Shown here one piece after another: positions 54,569 to 64,000 of a stretch of 64,000 nucleotides of DNA (position 1 is the first letter of the stretch; each line of letters begins with the position of its first letter). Below the pieces are notes generated by a model, which saw nothing but the letters and a program-made list of their open reading frames with translations, was not told where the DNA came from and did not search any database. Location: positions 274,801-338,800 of the forward strand of contig NZ_JAEQNA010000002.1 in NCBI RefSeq assembly GCF_016722895.1. Reading direction: 5' to 3'. This DNA is from Ramlibacter aurantiacus. GTDB lineage: Bacteria > Pseudomonadota > Gammaproteobacteria > Burkholderiales > Burkholderiaceae_C. Made by a program: the position numbers and the translations under genes.

Positions 54569-55612
54569 TCAGATCCCGCGCTCTCGCATGTGGCAGGCCA
54601 GATCGACCATGCGACAGGCGTAGCCCATCTCGTTGTCGTACCAGGCATAGACCTTGAGCAGCGTGCCGTCGGTCACCATCGTGGACGGCGCATCGACGAT
54701 GCTGCTGCGCGTGTCGCGCGCATAGTCGGCGCTGACGAGTGGCTTGTCCTCGTACCCGAGGATGCCCGCCAGCGGGCCGGCCGCGGCCTGGCGGAACAGG
54801 TCGTTCACCTCGTCGGCCGTGGTCGCGCGCTGCAGTTCGAAGACGCAGTCGGTCAGCGAGGCGTTCAACACCGGCGCGCGCACCGCGTGGCCGTTGAGCT
54901 TGCCCTCGAGTTCCGGGTAGATGAGCGCGATGGCCGTTGCGCTGCCGGTGGTGGTGGGTGCCAGGCTGAGCAGGGCGCTGCGGGCTCGCCGCAGGTCCTG
55001 GTGGGGCGCGTCGACCACGAGGTTGGTATTCGTCGGATCGTGGAGGGTGGTGATCTGGCCATGCCGGATGCCGATCGCCTCGTGCACGACCTTCACCACC
55101 GGCGCCAGGCAGTTCGTGGTGCACGAGGCCGCGGTGACGAACGGGTGCCGCGCGGGAGCGTACAGCTCGTGGTTCACGCCCATCACGATGTTCAGCACGT
55201 CGCCCGTCTTCACCGGCGCCGCGACGATGACACGCCGGGCGCCGCGGTCCAGGTGACCCTGGAGTCTCTCCGGGGTCAGGAATTTGCCCGTGCACTCCAG
55301 CACCAGGTCGACGCCGAGCTCGCCCCACGGAATGTCCCCGGGGCTGGGGTGCGCGCTGAAGGACAGGGCGCCGTCGCCAATCCGGATCCGGGCATCGCCC
55401 TCGGCCTCGATGCCGGCGCGCCACCGGCCCTGCACGCTGTCGAAGGCCAGGAGGTGCGCCGTCGCCGCCGCACCGCCCTTGACCTCGTTCAGGTGGACGA
55501 CTTCGAGCCGGTTGCCTGCCCGCGGATCGTCCTTGCCCCGTTCCGCGGCGCCCAGGGCTGCACGCAGCGCGAGGCGGCCAATCCGCCCCATCCCGTTGAT
55601 TCCGACCCGCAT
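54569..55612 (-). CDS. ArsJ-associated glyceraldehyde-3-phosphate dehydrogenase
   Basis: 347 residues. The NAD-binding N-terminus [18 protein letters not shown] and the active-site Cys in [17 protein letters not shown] are conserved, followed by [14 protein letters not shown] and [19 protein letters not shown] segments. In arsenate resistance operons this paralogue uses arsenate in place of phosphate to make 1-arseno-3-phosphoglycerate for ArsJ. The DPTNTN segment and the insert in the coenzyme region set it apart from glycolytic GapA, and direct linkage to arsJ supports the call. Confidence 0.93.
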   Translation of the reverse strand: MRVGINGMGRIGRLALRAALGAAERGKDDPRAGNRLEVVHLNEVKGGAAATAHLLAFDSVQGRWRAGIEAEGDARIRIGDGALSFSAHPSPGDIPWGELGVDLVLECTGKFLTPERLQGHLDRGARRVIVAAPVKTGDVLNIVMGVNHELYAPARHPFVTAASCTTNCLAPVVKVVHEAIGIRHGQITTLHDPTNTNLVVDAPHQDLRRARSALLSLAPTTTGSATAIALIYPELEGKLNGHAVRAPVLNASLTDCVFELQRATTADEVNDLFRQAAAGPLAGILGYEDKPLVSADYARDTRSSIVDAPSTMVTDGTLLKVYAWYDNEMGYACRMVDLACHMRERGI

Positions 55613-55626
55613 CGCATCCCTCGACT

Positions 55627-55645
55627 ATTCGATAAACGTCGAAAT
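55627..55645. promoter_or_regulatory. ArsR-type operator upstream of the GAPDH/arsJ pair
   Basis: attcgataaacgtcgaaat is a near-palindromic site with TCGA in both arms, similar to operators of arsenic-responsive ArsR repressors. It lies 15 bases upstream of the GAPDH start codon. No arsR gene is adjacent, so the repressor must act from elsewhere in the genome. Confidence 0.55.
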
Positions 55646-55716
55646 GTAGATCGGGTTTGTGACAGCGGCGTGAAGGGGGTTACCGGGAAGCGCTCCGGCC
55701 GGGTTGCGGCGGAGCA

Positions 55717-55742
55717 AGCAAAAAGGCCCGCTTGCGCGGGCC
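55717..55742 (-). terminator. Intrinsic terminator of hppA
   Basis: On the minus strand the stem ggcccgc/gcgggcc (55742-55736 and 55731-55725) with loop gcaa is followed by ttttt (to 55720). It lies 20 bases after the hppA stop. Confidence 0.85.
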
Positions 55743-55762
55743 TTGGGGCAGGGCGTCCCGGA

Positions 55763-57895
<2,133 letters not shown>

Positions 57896-58098
57896 GAAGT
57901 CACTCCTGTCCTTGTTGAACTTGGAGGGGGTACAACGCATGCGGTACCCCCGCTGCGTTGCTTCCTCGTAGCTCCCTGAAGGCGGAGACGATTGGCCAAC
58001 CGGCGCAATATACAAGCGCGTTCATGACACCCGCGAGGCGGGATGCACCCCGCAAACTAAAATCAGGGTATTTCCTAGTTCGCTCCCACAACAGTCCT

Positions 58099-58641
58099 AT
58101 GTCCCTCGACCAAGTCACCCCCGGCAAGCAAGTGCCCGAAGCGTTCAACGTGATCATCGAGATTCCGATGAACGCCGACCCCGTGAAGTACGAGGTCGAC
58201 AAGGAGACCGGCGCCATCTTCGTGGACCGCTTCATGAGCACCGCGATGCATTACCCCACCAACTACGGCTACGTTCCCAAGACCATCAGCGGCGATGGCG
58301 ACCCGGTGGACGTGCTGGTCATCACGCCGGTGCCCTTGATTCCGGGCGTGGTGGTTCCGTGCCGCGCCATCGGCATCCTCAAGATGGAGGACGAGGCCGG
58401 CGATGACGCCAAGGTGCTGGCCGTGCCCATCGACAAGATCCTGCCGATCTACACGCACTGGCAAAAGCCCGAGGACATGAACCCGCTGCGCCTGAAGACC
58501 ATCGCGCACTTCTTCGAGCACTACAAGGACCTCGAACCCGGCAAGTGGGTGAAGGTGCTGGGTTGGGAAGGCCCCGAAGCGGCCAAGGCGGAGGTGATGA
58601 GCGGCATCGCCAATTACCAGAAGGCCGAGCAGGCCGCCTGA
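58099..58641 (+). CDS. ppa: Soluble inorganic pyrophosphatase
   Basis: 180 residues from the ATG at 58099. Family I motifs are [33 protein letters not shown], the metal-binding DGDPVDVLV and the DIxKIxP-like IDKILPIYT. It hydrolyses cytoplasmic PPi and so pulls biosynthetic reactions forward. Having it divergent from hppA places both PPi-consuming enzymes under one control region. A longer frame upstream (from 57958) crosses the hppA promoter and is not used. Confidence 0.96.
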   Translation: MSLDQVTPGKQVPEAFNVIIEIPMNADPVKYEVDKETGAIFVDRFMSTAMHYPTNYGYVPKTISGDGDPVDVLVITPVPLIPGVVVPCRAIGILKMEDEAGDDAKVLAVPIDKILPIYTHWQKPEDMNPLRLKTIAHFFEHYKDLEPGKWVKVLGWEGPEAAKAEVMSGIANYQKAEQAA

Positions 58642-58655
58642 TCGCGACGCCGGGT

Positions 58656-59843
58656 TCACGCCCGGCGGAACGGCGTGCGCGACTCCAGGTGCTCGAGGTA
58701 GTTGTCCACGCCCCTGCCCTCGCGCTCCAGGAAGCGCTCGACGGCGTCGGCGAACGCCGGGTGCGAGATCCAGTGGGCGCTCGAGGTCCGCACCGGCATC
58801 AGCGCGCGGGCCATCTTGTGCTCGCCCTGCGCGCCGCCCTCGAAGCGCTCGAGTCCGTTCTCGATGCACCACTGCAGCGGCTGGTAGTAGCAGGTCTCGA
58901 AATGCAGGCAATCGACGCGCTCCAGCGCACCCCAGTAGCGGCCGTAGGCCACGCCGTCGCCCACGGCCACCAGGCTGCTGGCGATCGGGCGTGAGGCGCG
59001 CTCGGCCACGAACAGCACCCAGTTCTGCGGCATGTCGCGCGCCATGCGGGCGAAGAAGTCGCGCGTGAGGTAGGGCGGGTTGCCGTGCTCCCGGTAGGTG
59101 CGGGCGTAGCAGCGATAGAAGAAGTCCCAGTCGGCGGCTGTCATCTCCGGGCCGCGCACCACGCGGAAGCCGATGCCGGCATCGGCCACCTTGCGCCGTT
59201 CCTGGCGGATCTTCTTGCGCTTGTCCTGCGCCAGGGTGGACAGGAATTCATCGAACGTCCGGAAGGCACCACCCGTGGCCGGCGCGGCATTGAGCCAGTG
59301 GAACTGCACCGTGTGCCGCGCCATCAGGCCGGCCGCTTCGCAGGCGGCCGCATCGGCATCGGACAGGAACAGCAGGTGCAGCGACGAGAGTTCTTCTTCG
59401 CGGGCCAGCGACAGCAGTTCGCGCAACAGCGCGGCCCGCGCCGCGTCATCCCGGGCGAGCAGCCGTGCGCCCGGCACCGGCGTGAACGGCACGGCCACCA
59501 GGCCCTTGGGGTAGTAGGCCAGGCCGTGCTGCTCGTAGGCCTGGGCCCAGGCCCAGTCGAACACGTATTCGCCATAGGAATGCGTCTTGAGGTACAGCGC
59601 GCACGCCGCCTGCAAGCGGCCCTCGCGCCACAGGCCGACGAGGCGCGGCGACCAGCCGGTGTCGGTGGTGGCACTGCCGCTGTCGTGCAGCGCGCACAGG
59701 TACTCGTGTCGCATGAAGGGTGTCGGGTCGGGCTGCGACGCGAGCAGGTCGTTCCACTCGTCGCGGCCCACGCCGGCGGGGTGGCCGACGACGCGGACGA
59801 GCGGATCGTCGGGCTTGCGTTTCTCGGCGGGTCTGGCTCTCAC
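58656..59843 (-). CDS. GNAT/FemAB-like acyltransferase family protein (DUF482)
   Basis: About 395 residues from a GTG at 59843; another GTG at 59903 in the same frame would add 20 residues. Conserved segments are TPFMRHEYLCALHDSGSATT, YVFDWAWAQAYEQHG, KRKKIRQERRKVADAGIGFR, AYGRYWGALERVDCLHFETC and GGAQGEHKMARAL-like. It belongs to the predicted N-acyltransferase family related to peptidoglycan FemAB proteins; the substrate is unknown. It converges on ppa with only 14 bases between stops. Confidence 0.85.
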   Translation of the reverse strand: MRARPAEKRKPDDPLVRVVGHPAGVGRDEWNDLLASQPDPTPFMRHEYLCALHDSGSATTDTGWSPRLVGLWREGRLQAACALYLKTHSYGEYVFDWAWAQAYEQHGLAYYPKGLVAVPFTPVPGARLLARDDAARAALLRELLSLAREEELSSLHLLFLSDADAAACEAAGLMARHTVQFHWLNAAPATGGAFRTFDEFLSTLAQDKRKKIRQERRKVADAGIGFRVVRGPEMTAADWDFFYRCYARTYREHGNPPYLTRDFFARMARDMPQNWVLFVAERASRPIASSLVAVGDGVAYGRYWGALERVDCLHFETCYYQPLQWCIENGLERFEGGAQGEHKMARALMPVRTSSAHWISHPAFADAVERFLEREGRGVDNYLEHLESRTPFRRA

Positions 59844-59885
59844 GATTCGGTACGGCCCAGCTGGATGACGGAAGGGAGGCCATGA

Positions 59886-60326
<441 letters not shown>

Positions 60327-60667
60327 GACCACCCCCATAGCCTCTTCGGCGCTCCGGCATCGGCGAATGGCGGGTGCGCCGGCTTCACGCGCCTGCAGGC
60401 GAACCTTCGTCCACCGATGGGCCGGGTTCTCGTCGTCGTCCTCATGGGACTGTCGTTGCAAGACATGGACTCCATGGCTTGCGAGACGCGTGCCGCCAAG
60501 GCGGCGGCCTGCTCGTTCGTCAAGCCCAGCTCGGTGCTGATCACCGCACCTTCTCCGGCGAGCCCGTCGTTCGACCCCGAGACTTCGCGGGCGGGTGCCG
60601 TCGGCGTCACGACACCGACGGTCCGGCTCGCCTAGACTCACCGCGCCGACCCATCCGGAGCGCTCCC
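60327..60667. other. 341-base gap between glnB and the Kef-type gene
   Basis: Nothing is firmly supported here. A minus-strand frame ending at 60323 could encode a short protein starting at a GTG near 60539 with ggagaagg upstream (ISTELGLTNEQAAALAARVS is its best-looking part), but it runs into glnB and has no recognised family. The last 20 bases before 60668 hold the ribosome-binding site of the antiporter gene. Confidence 0.3.
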
Positions 60668-62494
60668 ATCGAACACGCCCCCGCCTGGCTGGTCAACAGC
60701 CTCATCTATCTCGGCGCAGCCGTGCTCGCCGTTCCTGTGGCGCGGGCGCTCGGGCTCGGCTCTGTGTTGGGCTACCTGGCCGCCGGCATCGTCATCGGGC
60801 CGGCTGGCCTGGGCCTGGTGAGCGAGGTCCAGGACATCCTGCATTTCGCCGAATTCGGCGTGGTCCTGATGCTGTTCCTGGTCGGCCTGGAGCTCGAGCC
60901 GCGGCGGCTGTGGTCGCTGCGGCGACCGATCTTCGGGTGGGGCTCGGTCCAGATGCTCGGATGCACCGCGCTGCTGTTCGTGGCGGGCGTGGTGGCCGGG
61001 GCGGACTGGCGACTGAGCCTGGTGGCCGCGCTCGGCCTCGCGTTGTCGTCCACCGCCATCGCGCTGCAGGTCATGGGGGAGCGCAACCTGCTCGGCACGC
61101 CCGGCGGGCGCGCGGGCTTTTCGATCCTGCTGTTCCAGGACATCGCCGCCATCCCCATCCTGGCACTGATGCCCCTGCTGGCGACGAGCGCCGTCGACGA
61201 GACGGTGGGCCCGTCCGCGCGCCTGCTGGAAGCGGGCCGGATCGTCGGCACCATCGCGGCCATCGTGCTCGGCGGGCGCCTCTTGTTGCGCCCCGTGTTG
61301 CGCTGGATCGCGCGCAGCCGAAGCCCGGAGGTGTTCACCGCCGGTGCCTTGCTGCTGGTCGTGGCGACGGCGATGTTGATGTTGTCGGTGGGCCTGTCGA
61401 TGGCGCTCGGCGCCTTCCTGGCCGGGGTGCTGCTCGCCGACAGCGAGTTCCGCCGCGAGCTGGAAGCCGACCTGGAGCCGTTCAAGGGGCTGCTGCTCGG
61501 ATTGTTCTTCATCGCGGTCGGGATGAGCATCGACTTCGAGGTGCTGCGGGCCTCCCCGGCATCGATCGCCGCGCTGGTGGTCGGGCTGCTGGCGATCAAG
61601 GGCCTGGTGATCTGGTGGCTGGCGCGGACCATCGGGCTGGCGCCGGCCGAGCGTCCGGTGTTCACCTTGCTGCTGGCCCAGGGGGGTGAGTTCGCATTCG
61701 TGGTGTTCCAGGCCGCGGCGGGCGCGCGCGTGCTGGCGCCGGCCACGGCGTCGCTATTGGTCGGCGCGGTGGCGATCTCCATGTTGCTGGGCCCCTTGCT
61801 GCTGGCGGCGGTGGATCGTTGGCTGCTGCCCCGGTGGCAGGTGCCGCGCCGCCTGCCGGAGATCAGCGATCCGCAGGATGCGCCGGTCATCATCGCGGGC
61901 TTCGGCCGGTATGGGCAGATCGTCGCGCGCCTGCTGGCGTCCCAGGGAATCGCCACCACCTTGCTGGACCACGATGCCGACATGGTGGAGGCGGCGCGCG
62001 CATTCGGCTCGCCAGTGTTCTATGGCGACGCACGTCGGCTGGACCTGCTGCGCATTGCGGGCGCCGAGCGCGCGAAGGTGCTGGTGGTGGCCGTCGACGA
62101 CGTCGAGCAGTCTCTGGCGATCGTCGAGCTCGCACGTGCTCATTTCCCCCATTTGGAGTTGGTGGTGCGCGCACGCGACGTCACGCACTGGAACGCCCTG
62201 CGCGACCGCGGCGTGGTGCGGGTGCAGCGCGAACTGTTCGAGTCGAGCCTGCAGAGCGGGGCCACGGTGCTCGAGGTGCTGGGGATGGAGTCGTCCGAAG
62301 CGCAGCGCCAGGTGGGCCGGTTCAGGGAGCACAACATCGCGCTGTTCGAGCGGATGTACCCGCACCACAAGGACCGCGCCCGGCTGATCGCGGTGGTGCG
62401 CGAGGGGCGTGAGCAGTTCGAGCAGCAGATGGCGCAGGAGCGCGAGGCGGCGTCCATCTCCACAAACGTGCCGGATCGCCCTGGCAAGCGTTAG
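60668..62494 (+). CDS. Kef-type monovalent cation/proton antiporter with TrkA-N domain
   Basis: 608 residues. The membrane part has about twelve helices of the CPA2 antiporter type (LGYLAAGIVIGPAGLGLVSE, VVLMLFLVGLELEPRRLWSL, LALSSTAIALQVMGERNLLG). A Rossmann-type RCK/TrkA-N domain follows (VIIAGFGRYGQIVARLLASQ). No ATG, GTG or TTG occurs in frame near the natural start; ATC at 60668 has GGAG seven bases upstream and gives IEHAPAWLVNSLIYLG, as expected for the family. It probably exchanges K+ for H+ and may be gated by a nucleotide or glutathione adduct, as in KefB/KefC. Confidence 0.88.
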   Translation: MEHAPAWLVNSLIYLGAAVLAVPVARALGLGSVLGYLAAGIVIGPAGLGLVSEVQDILHFAEFGVVLMLFLVGLELEPRRLWSLRRPIFGWGSVQMLGCTALLFVAGVVAGADWRLSLVAALGLALSSTAIALQVMGERNLLGTPGGRAGFSILLFQDIAAIPILALMPLLATSAVDETVGPSARLLEAGRIVGTIAAIVLGGRLLLRPVLRWIARSRSPEVFTAGALLLVVATAMLMLSVGLSMALGAFLAGVLLADSEFRRELEADLEPFKGLLLGLFFIAVGMSIDFEVLRASPASIAALVVGLLAIKGLVIWWLARTIGLAPAERPVFTLLLAQGGEFAFVVFQAAAGARVLAPATASLLVGAVAISMLLGPLLLAAVDRWLLPRWQVPRRLPEISDPQDAPVIIAGFGRYGQIVARLLASQGIATTLLDHDADMVEAARAFGSPVFYGDARRLDLLRIAGAERAKVLVVAVDDVEQSLAIVELARAHFPHLELVVRARDVTHWNALRDRGVVRVQRELFESSLQSGATVLEVLGMESSEAQRQVGRFREHNIALFERMYPHHKDRARLIAVVREGREQFEQQMAQEREAASISTNVPDRPGKR

Positions 62495-62544
62495 CCGGTG
62501 GTTCGGCCGCGGGCGCCCCCGACCTGCGCGGGGACGAACCCGCC

Positions 62545-63132
62545 TCAGGTCTTGGAGAGGTCCTCGCGTCCGCTCGAGCGCCGCGACTGGCGCACCAGCC
62601 CCTCCAGCATGGCGGGCAGATCGCTCCCGATCCGGATCAGCTCCATCTGGTCGGCATTCATGAAGCCAGCCTTCACGGACGACTGCAGGAATGCGTGCAG
62701 CGGCGCGTAATAGCCATTCACGTCGAGCAGTCCCACGGGTTTGTCGTGGTAGCCGAGCTGGCGCCAGGTCCAGACCTCGAAGAACTCCTCGAAGGTGCCG
62801 ATGCCGCCGGGCAGCGCCAGGAAGGCGTCGGCGCGCTCGGCCATCATGGTCTTGCGCTCGTGCATGCTGCTCACGATATGCAGTTCGTCGCAGTCGCGCT
62901 TGGCCAACTCGCGGTCGACCAGGCCCTGCGGGATCACGCCCACGACCCGCCCGCCGGCTTGCAGGGTGGCGCTCGCAGCGGCGCCCATCAGCCCCCGATT
63001 GCCGCCGCCGTAGACCAGCTGACCGCCGCGCTGGCCGATCCACTGGCCGACGGCCCGTGCCGCGTCGAAATACGGCGCGGCCACGCCGTCGCGCGAGCCG
63101 CAGTACACGCAGATGGAGAAGGTCGGGTTCAT
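62545..63132 (-). CDS. LOG-family nucleoside 5'-monophosphate phosphoribohydrolase
   Basis: 195 residues from the ATG at 63132. The motifs GGGNRGLMG and PGGIGTFEEFFEVWTW (PGGxGTxxE) are diagnostic. Such enzymes release a free base from nucleoside monophosphates, including cytokinin ribotides in plants; older annotation calls them lysine decarboxylases, which is unsupported. Its start overlaps the RDD gene stop by four bases. Confidence 0.93.
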   Translation of the reverse strand: MNPTFSICVYCGSRDGVAAPYFDAARAVGQWIGQRGGQLVYGGGNRGLMGAAASATLQAGGRVVGVIPQGLVDRELAKRDCDELHIVSSMHERKTMMAERADAFLALPGGIGTFEEFFEVWTWRQLGYHDKPVGLLDVNGYYAPLHAFLQSSVKAGFMNADQMELIRIGSDLPAMLEGLVRQSRRSSGREDLSKT

Positions 63133-63671
63133 CGCTGCACCTCCCGGGGCACCAGCCGGGTGCCGGCGAGGACGTCGTGCAAGAACTGGCGCTGCGGATG
63201 CATCCGGCTGAGCAAGGCCCAGAACGCGACCCATGCGACGACGAAGACCATCAGCGGCCCCATGGCGAGCTGGTGGCCTCCGAACGCCGCCAGCGGTGGC
63301 AGCAGCCAGATCCAGCTGTAGACGTAGCGAAGGAACGCGCGGCCATAGGTCAGGCGCCGGCCGTACCGGTCCACGATGCGGATGCGCCAGGTGCGCATGG
63401 CCAGGGTTTCGCCGTGGACCCAGCACCACATGAAGTACACGCCCAGCACCACGAACAGGAACGCGATGAACAGGGGCCGATTGCTCAGCGCGTGCCGCAT
63501 CTGGGTGGTGATGCTGAACACGAGCCCGGCGGCCACCAGCACGCCGAACAGCAGGACGCCTTCGTACAGCCAGCAGGCCATGCGCCGCCACACGCCAGGG
63601 GCGGTGAGCGGGTCCAGCGCGGACGCGTCGGAGCGGGCCGCGACGGGCCCCGAGTCTTGGGTCACATTCAT
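63129..63671 (-). CDS. RDD-family membrane protein
   Basis: 180 residues. The RDD domain begins GVWRRMACWLYEGVLLFGVL and has further hydrophobic segments around RPLFIAFLFVVLGVYFMWCW and FLRYVYSWIWLLPPLAAFGG. The Arg-Asp-Asp signature is altered (the Arg is kept, but the first Asp pair reads CWLYEG), as often seen in this beta-proteobacterial group. Its function is unknown; ion or solute transport has been suggested for RDD proteins. It overlaps both the upstream DUF3106 and downstream LOG genes. Confidence 0.88.
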   Translation of the reverse strand: MNVTQDSGPVAARSDASALDPLTAPGVWRRMACWLYEGVLLFGVLVAAGLVFSITTQMRHALSNRPLFIAFLFVVLGVYFMWCWVHGETLAMRTWRIRIVDRYGRRLTYGRAFLRYVYSWIWLLPPLAAFGGHQLAMGPLMVFVVAWVAFWALLSRMHPQRQFLHDVLAGTRLVPREVQR

Positions 63672-64000
63672 TCCGGGATCAGGGGAGGGTTTTCGGCGGC
63701 TCGGCCCGGGGCCTCGATGCGCACGGCTCGGGTGTCGTGCGCATCGGGCCGCGGCACCACCGCCAGCTTGTCAGGAGATACCGGCCGGACGGGCGCGGCC
63801 GTGGCGGGAGGGCGGCGTTTGGCGTCGTTAGCAAGCCGGCGCTTTTCTTCGGCGCTGAGCGATTGGTAGGCCTCCCACTTGCTCTTTCGCTCGTCGGGCG
63901 AGACCTGCTGCGCTTCGCCGAAGTTGAGCCGGGCGTGGGCGCGCTGCTGCGGCGTGAGCGCGGCCCACTCGGTCATGCGGCTGTGCAGCTTGGACCGCTC
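63668..64000 (-). CDS. DUF3106 protein, C-terminal part
   Basis: The gene runs off the right edge, so only the last 110 residues are visible. The sequence has the W..L...QR repeats of DUF3106 (RMTEWAALTPQQRAHARLNF, KWEAYQSLSAEEKRRLANDA) and a Pro/Ala-rich C-terminus. The family is secreted and probably disordered or helical, of unknown function, and usually precedes an RDD gene in Comamonadaceae. Its stop overlaps the RDD start (ATGA). An internal ATG at 63976 exists but the frame continues upstream. Confidence 0.85.
   Translation of the reverse strand, partial: ERSKLHSRMTEWAALTPQQRAHARLNFGEAQQVSPDERKSKWEAYQSLSAEEKRRLANDAKRRPPATAAPVRPVSPDKLAVVPRPDAHDTRAVRIEAPGRAAENPPLIPE

Noticed and set aside
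62545..63132. Lysine decarboxylase
   Set aside because: The PGGxGTxxE motif marks the LOG phosphoribohydrolase family; the decarboxylase name is an old misannotation.

Overview
The window is high-GC chromosomal DNA of a betaproteobacterium, most likely a Burkholderiales/Comamonadaceae member. The evidence is gene order and protein character: the pilY1-pilE-nrdR-glyA block, a long DUF349 protein, moaA-mobA-moeA, a divergent soluble/membrane pyrophosphatase pair, and GC-rich intergenic repeats of the kind seen in that family. No rRNA, CRISPR array or insertion sequence was found. One tRNA gene, tRNA-Ser(GCT), is present.

Layout. 1-17.6 kb is core genome: the end of a type IV pilus cluster, nrdR, glyA, a lytic transglycosylase, a DUF349 protein, mtfA/lpxH/ppiB/ppiA, a TPR protein, cysS, a DNA glycosylase, accA, tilS and lysC. 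17.65-28.23 kb is tRNA-Ser(GCT) followed by a 10.5-kb integrated element bounded by a 14-bp direct repeat of the tRNA 3' end. 28.3-34.3 kb holds housekeeping and envelope genes and a sigma-54 activator. 34.4-40.2 kb is a five-gene branched-chain-type ABC transporter plus an alpha/beta hydrolase, preceded by a good sigma-54 promoter. 40.3-45.8 kb is an RsbR-RsbS-RsbT-phosphatase stressosome module running directly into a histidine kinase and a double-receiver hybrid kinase. 45.8-46.1 kb is a tandem repeat. 46.1-50.0 kb is a BvgS-like hybrid kinase with a receiver/degenerate-EAL partner. 50.1-53.1 kb is molybdenum cofactor synthesis. 53.3-55.6 kb is the organoarsenical efflux pair arsJ/GAPDH. 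55.7-60.3 kb holds hppA, ppa, a GNAT-like protein and glnB. 60.7-64 kb holds a Kef-type antiporter, a LOG-family protein, an RDD protein and a DUF3106 protein.

The most unusual part is the 10.5-kb element. It has a P4-type integrase, two AlpA-like regulators, a stand-alone CHC2 zinc finger, a RepA/AAA helicase and a dense iteron-like array (TGTCTCC/TGTCGCC heptamers, several at exact 10-bp spacing). After these come an HK97-type major capsid protein, a small virion-like protein, a collagen-repeat fibre and a tandem-discoidin protein, and at the right end an unknown gene with a DUF2335 membrane protein. I see no terminase, portal, head protease, tape-measure or lysis gene. All frames look intact and many overlap by one to four bases. 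I infer a phage satellite that supplies its own capsid and adhesins and depends on a helper phage for packaging and tails; a reduced prophage is the main alternative.

Other points worth a second look are an orphan intrinsic terminator after a hairpin-rich gene-free stretch (possible small RNA), a perfect 16-bp palindrome in the lysC promoter, a Kef-type antiporter gene whose only plausible start is ATC, an EAL domain that has lost its catalytic residues, and a secreted protein with 29 consecutive glycines.
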